Assembly (NCBI RefSeq): GCF_963677155.1 | Contig: NZ_OY781884.1 | Location: forward strand, 3,158,501-3,222,500 | Source: an uncultured Draconibacterium sp. | GTDB lineage: Bacteria; Bacteroidota; Bacteroidia; Bacteroidales; Prolixibacteraceae | Length of the DNA: 64,000 bases | Direction of reading: 5' to 3' | Part shown: one piece after another, positions 62,791 through 64,000 of the stretch | Numbering within the stretch: position 1 is the first letter of the stretch | Layout of the letters: every line of letters starts with the position of its first letter | Made by a program: the position numbers and the translations under genes | Notes under the pieces: generated by a model | The model's database searches: none | What the model saw: the letters and a program-made list of their open reading frames with translations, nothing else | What the model was told of the DNA's origin: nothing

Positions 62791-62935
62791 TTTCCTAAAA
62801 TAGCTTGACAGATTATTACTTTCTTTACTGATAGGAGTAAATGATTTTTTCTCATTTACTGTTTTACAAAACTACTAAGTTTTTCTTTACTGTTCTTTCC
62901 TGCGTTTTCATTTTTTGTTTCTGCAAAGTCCGACA

Positions 62936-62968
62936 TGATTTTGTGTATGCCCTAAAACTGGCGACAGG
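62936..62968. repeat. Possible terminal end of the IS3-family element
   Basis: A TGATTTTGTGTATGCCC stretch followed by TAAAACTGGCGACAGG, 40 bases beyond the orfB stop, resembles terminal inverted repeats of IS3-family elements. The other end lies outside the window, so this cannot be confirmed. Confidence 0.35.
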
Positions 62969-63007
62969 TAAATTTTATCCTCCTGTAGTTTCTTACAGTA
63001 TTATTTT

Positions 63008-63928
63008 TTAATCCTGGTTTGCAGGAACACTCTGCAGGCTTTCCCCTGTTTCCGCATTCGCCTTATAATGCCGCTTTTTCCAGTGTTTTTTTAGTACTCC
63101 TGTATGCAAGTGTGCATCTGTTGGAAACATGAAGTCTACGCTGCGGTGAGGCCGTTTGTTGTTGTATTTGTACACCGCAACTTTTGTGGCTTCAAGCGCT
63201 TCCCGATAATCAGAAAATGTATGGTTTAAATCGTATTCGTCCTTTAAAATCCCATTAACCCTTTCGGCTATTGCATTTTCGTACGGATCGCCGTTTTCGG
63301 TCATCGAGATATTTATTTTCGAGCCCTTCAGAAAGTTCACATAGTCGTTACAACAGTATTGTATCCCCCGGTCAGAATGATGGATGAGACCTTGTTTCAC
63401 TCCCTCGCCTGCAACTGCCATACGCAAGGCGTTTAATGCCCCTTCGCTGGTTAAATCGGGCCAGAGGCACCAGCCTACTATCTTCTTCGAATAGGCATCG
63501 GTTACCAGTGAAAGGTAAACAAAGCCTTTTTCGGTGCGGATATAGGTAATGTCGCTCACCCATAAGCGCCCTGAGCTGAGTAGTTCTATCTCCCGGATCA
63601 GGTTGGAATATTTACGGTAAAAATGGTTCGAATTCGTGGTTTTAGGTCCTCTTCTTTTACGTTTTACCAATAAACCGTGTTCGCGCAAAAGGTAGTAGAA
63701 TTTGTCACGTCCATATTTAATATTATGGTCCTGTAACTGCGGCGCTATCAAATGATGGAGCTTCTCGGCCCCCATGCGAGGGTGATCCCCACGCAGCTCT
63801 TTTACCAATGTTAATATAAATACTTCCTGCATTTGAAGCCCCGACTGGCGCTTTTTGCTGTCGTACCAGGCCTGACGGCTAAACCCAAACAGTCCGCACA
63901 GTACCGCTTTGCTTGTTAGCGGGTACAT
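63008..63928 (-). mobile_element. IS3-family transposase, orfB (DDE integrase core)
   Basis: A 306-residue protein with an N-terminal HTH_21-type part (QMQEVFILTLVKELRGDHPR, GAEKLHHLI) and an rve integrase core. The catalytic triad is D in LWVSDITYIRT, D in IHHSDRGIQYCC and E in YENAIAERVNGILK; NNKRPHRSVDFMFP ends the core. It catalyses element movement. The orfA partner ends 15 bases upstream at the window edge. The gene looks intact. It is a bacterial IS likely inserted beside repeat tract B. Confidence 0.93.
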
Positions 63929-63942
63929 GTGCGTTAGTACAC

Positions 63943-64000
63943 CTACTGCTTGGGGCCAGACTTTTTTCTGATCTCGAGTTTGTAGTCGTTCTCGGCAATG
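63943..64000 (-). mobile_element. IS3-family orfA, C-terminal end (cut by the window edge)
   Basis: The last 18 residues read IAENDYKLEIRKKSGPKQ and stop at 63943-63945. This ending, with RKKSGPKQ, is typical of orfA proteins of IS3 elements. The rest lies outside the window. Confidence 0.75.

Overview
The window reads as a chromosome segment of an anaerobic or facultative member of the Bacteroidota, most likely a Marinilabiliales/Prolixibacteraceae-type marine or sediment bacterium (inference; no rRNA is present). The signs are a SusC/SusD pair, many lipoproteins with a LxxC lipobox, promoter-like TAnnTTTG boxes, a 10-heme-plus cytochrome inventory, [FeFe]-hydrogenase maturases and a low GC content. 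About fifty protein genes are supported. I saw no rRNA, tRNA or CRISPR array.

Layout. 1-4400: end of a nitrilase-family gene, a C_GCAxxG_C_C redox protein, a DEAD-box helicase, an AlkA-type glycosylase and small membrane proteins. 4500-15800: a block, all on the minus strand, rich in phosphoesterases: PHP phosphodiesterase, GDPD/PI-PLC-like enzyme, SusD, SusC, a calcineurin-like phosphoesterase, a TonB receptor and an LpxH-like phosphoesterase. 15900-22850: glutamate dehydrogenase, leuS, a YitT protein and an M23 lipoprotein.

23162-31439: a six-gene plus-strand operon that looks like an electron conduit across the envelope: a multi-histidine membrane (cytochrome b-like) protein, a membrane-anchored Fe-S/flavin oxidoreductase, a 20-heme and a 28-heme c-type cytochrome, an outer-membrane beta-barrel and a NrfJ-like/OB-fold lipoprotein. 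Directly convergent with it, 31436-37743 holds a minus-strand cluster with a class II terpene cyclase (DCDD motif), a half-size cyclase-like protein, a DUF116-polyprenyl synthase fusion, a radical SAM enzyme and an Fe-S protein: a candidate undescribed isoprenoid pathway with redox chemistry.

38000-50000: a GH29 fucosidase with a frameshift near its 3' end, an M20 dipeptidase, an OmpA/TPR lipoprotein, a deoxynucleoside kinase, a prolyl oligopeptidase, pnp and rpsO. 50500-59840: [FeFe]-hydrogenase maturation genes hydF, hydG, hydE and a TM1266-type regulator, interrupted by a two-component system flanked by two small Cys/Lys-rich secreted proteins, and by aspA. No hydrogenase structural gene is in the window. 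60000-64000: a small lipoprotein, a SulP transporter with a structured leader RNA candidate, a 21-bp repeat tract and one end of an IS3-family element.

Three separate intergenic tracts (21289-21469, 47073-47273, 62567-62790) share a 21-bp period that keeps heptapeptide reading frames open, and two of them share a sequence core. These, REP-like palindromes and a perfect 22-bp inverted repeat at 44096-44147 are the main non-coding structure.
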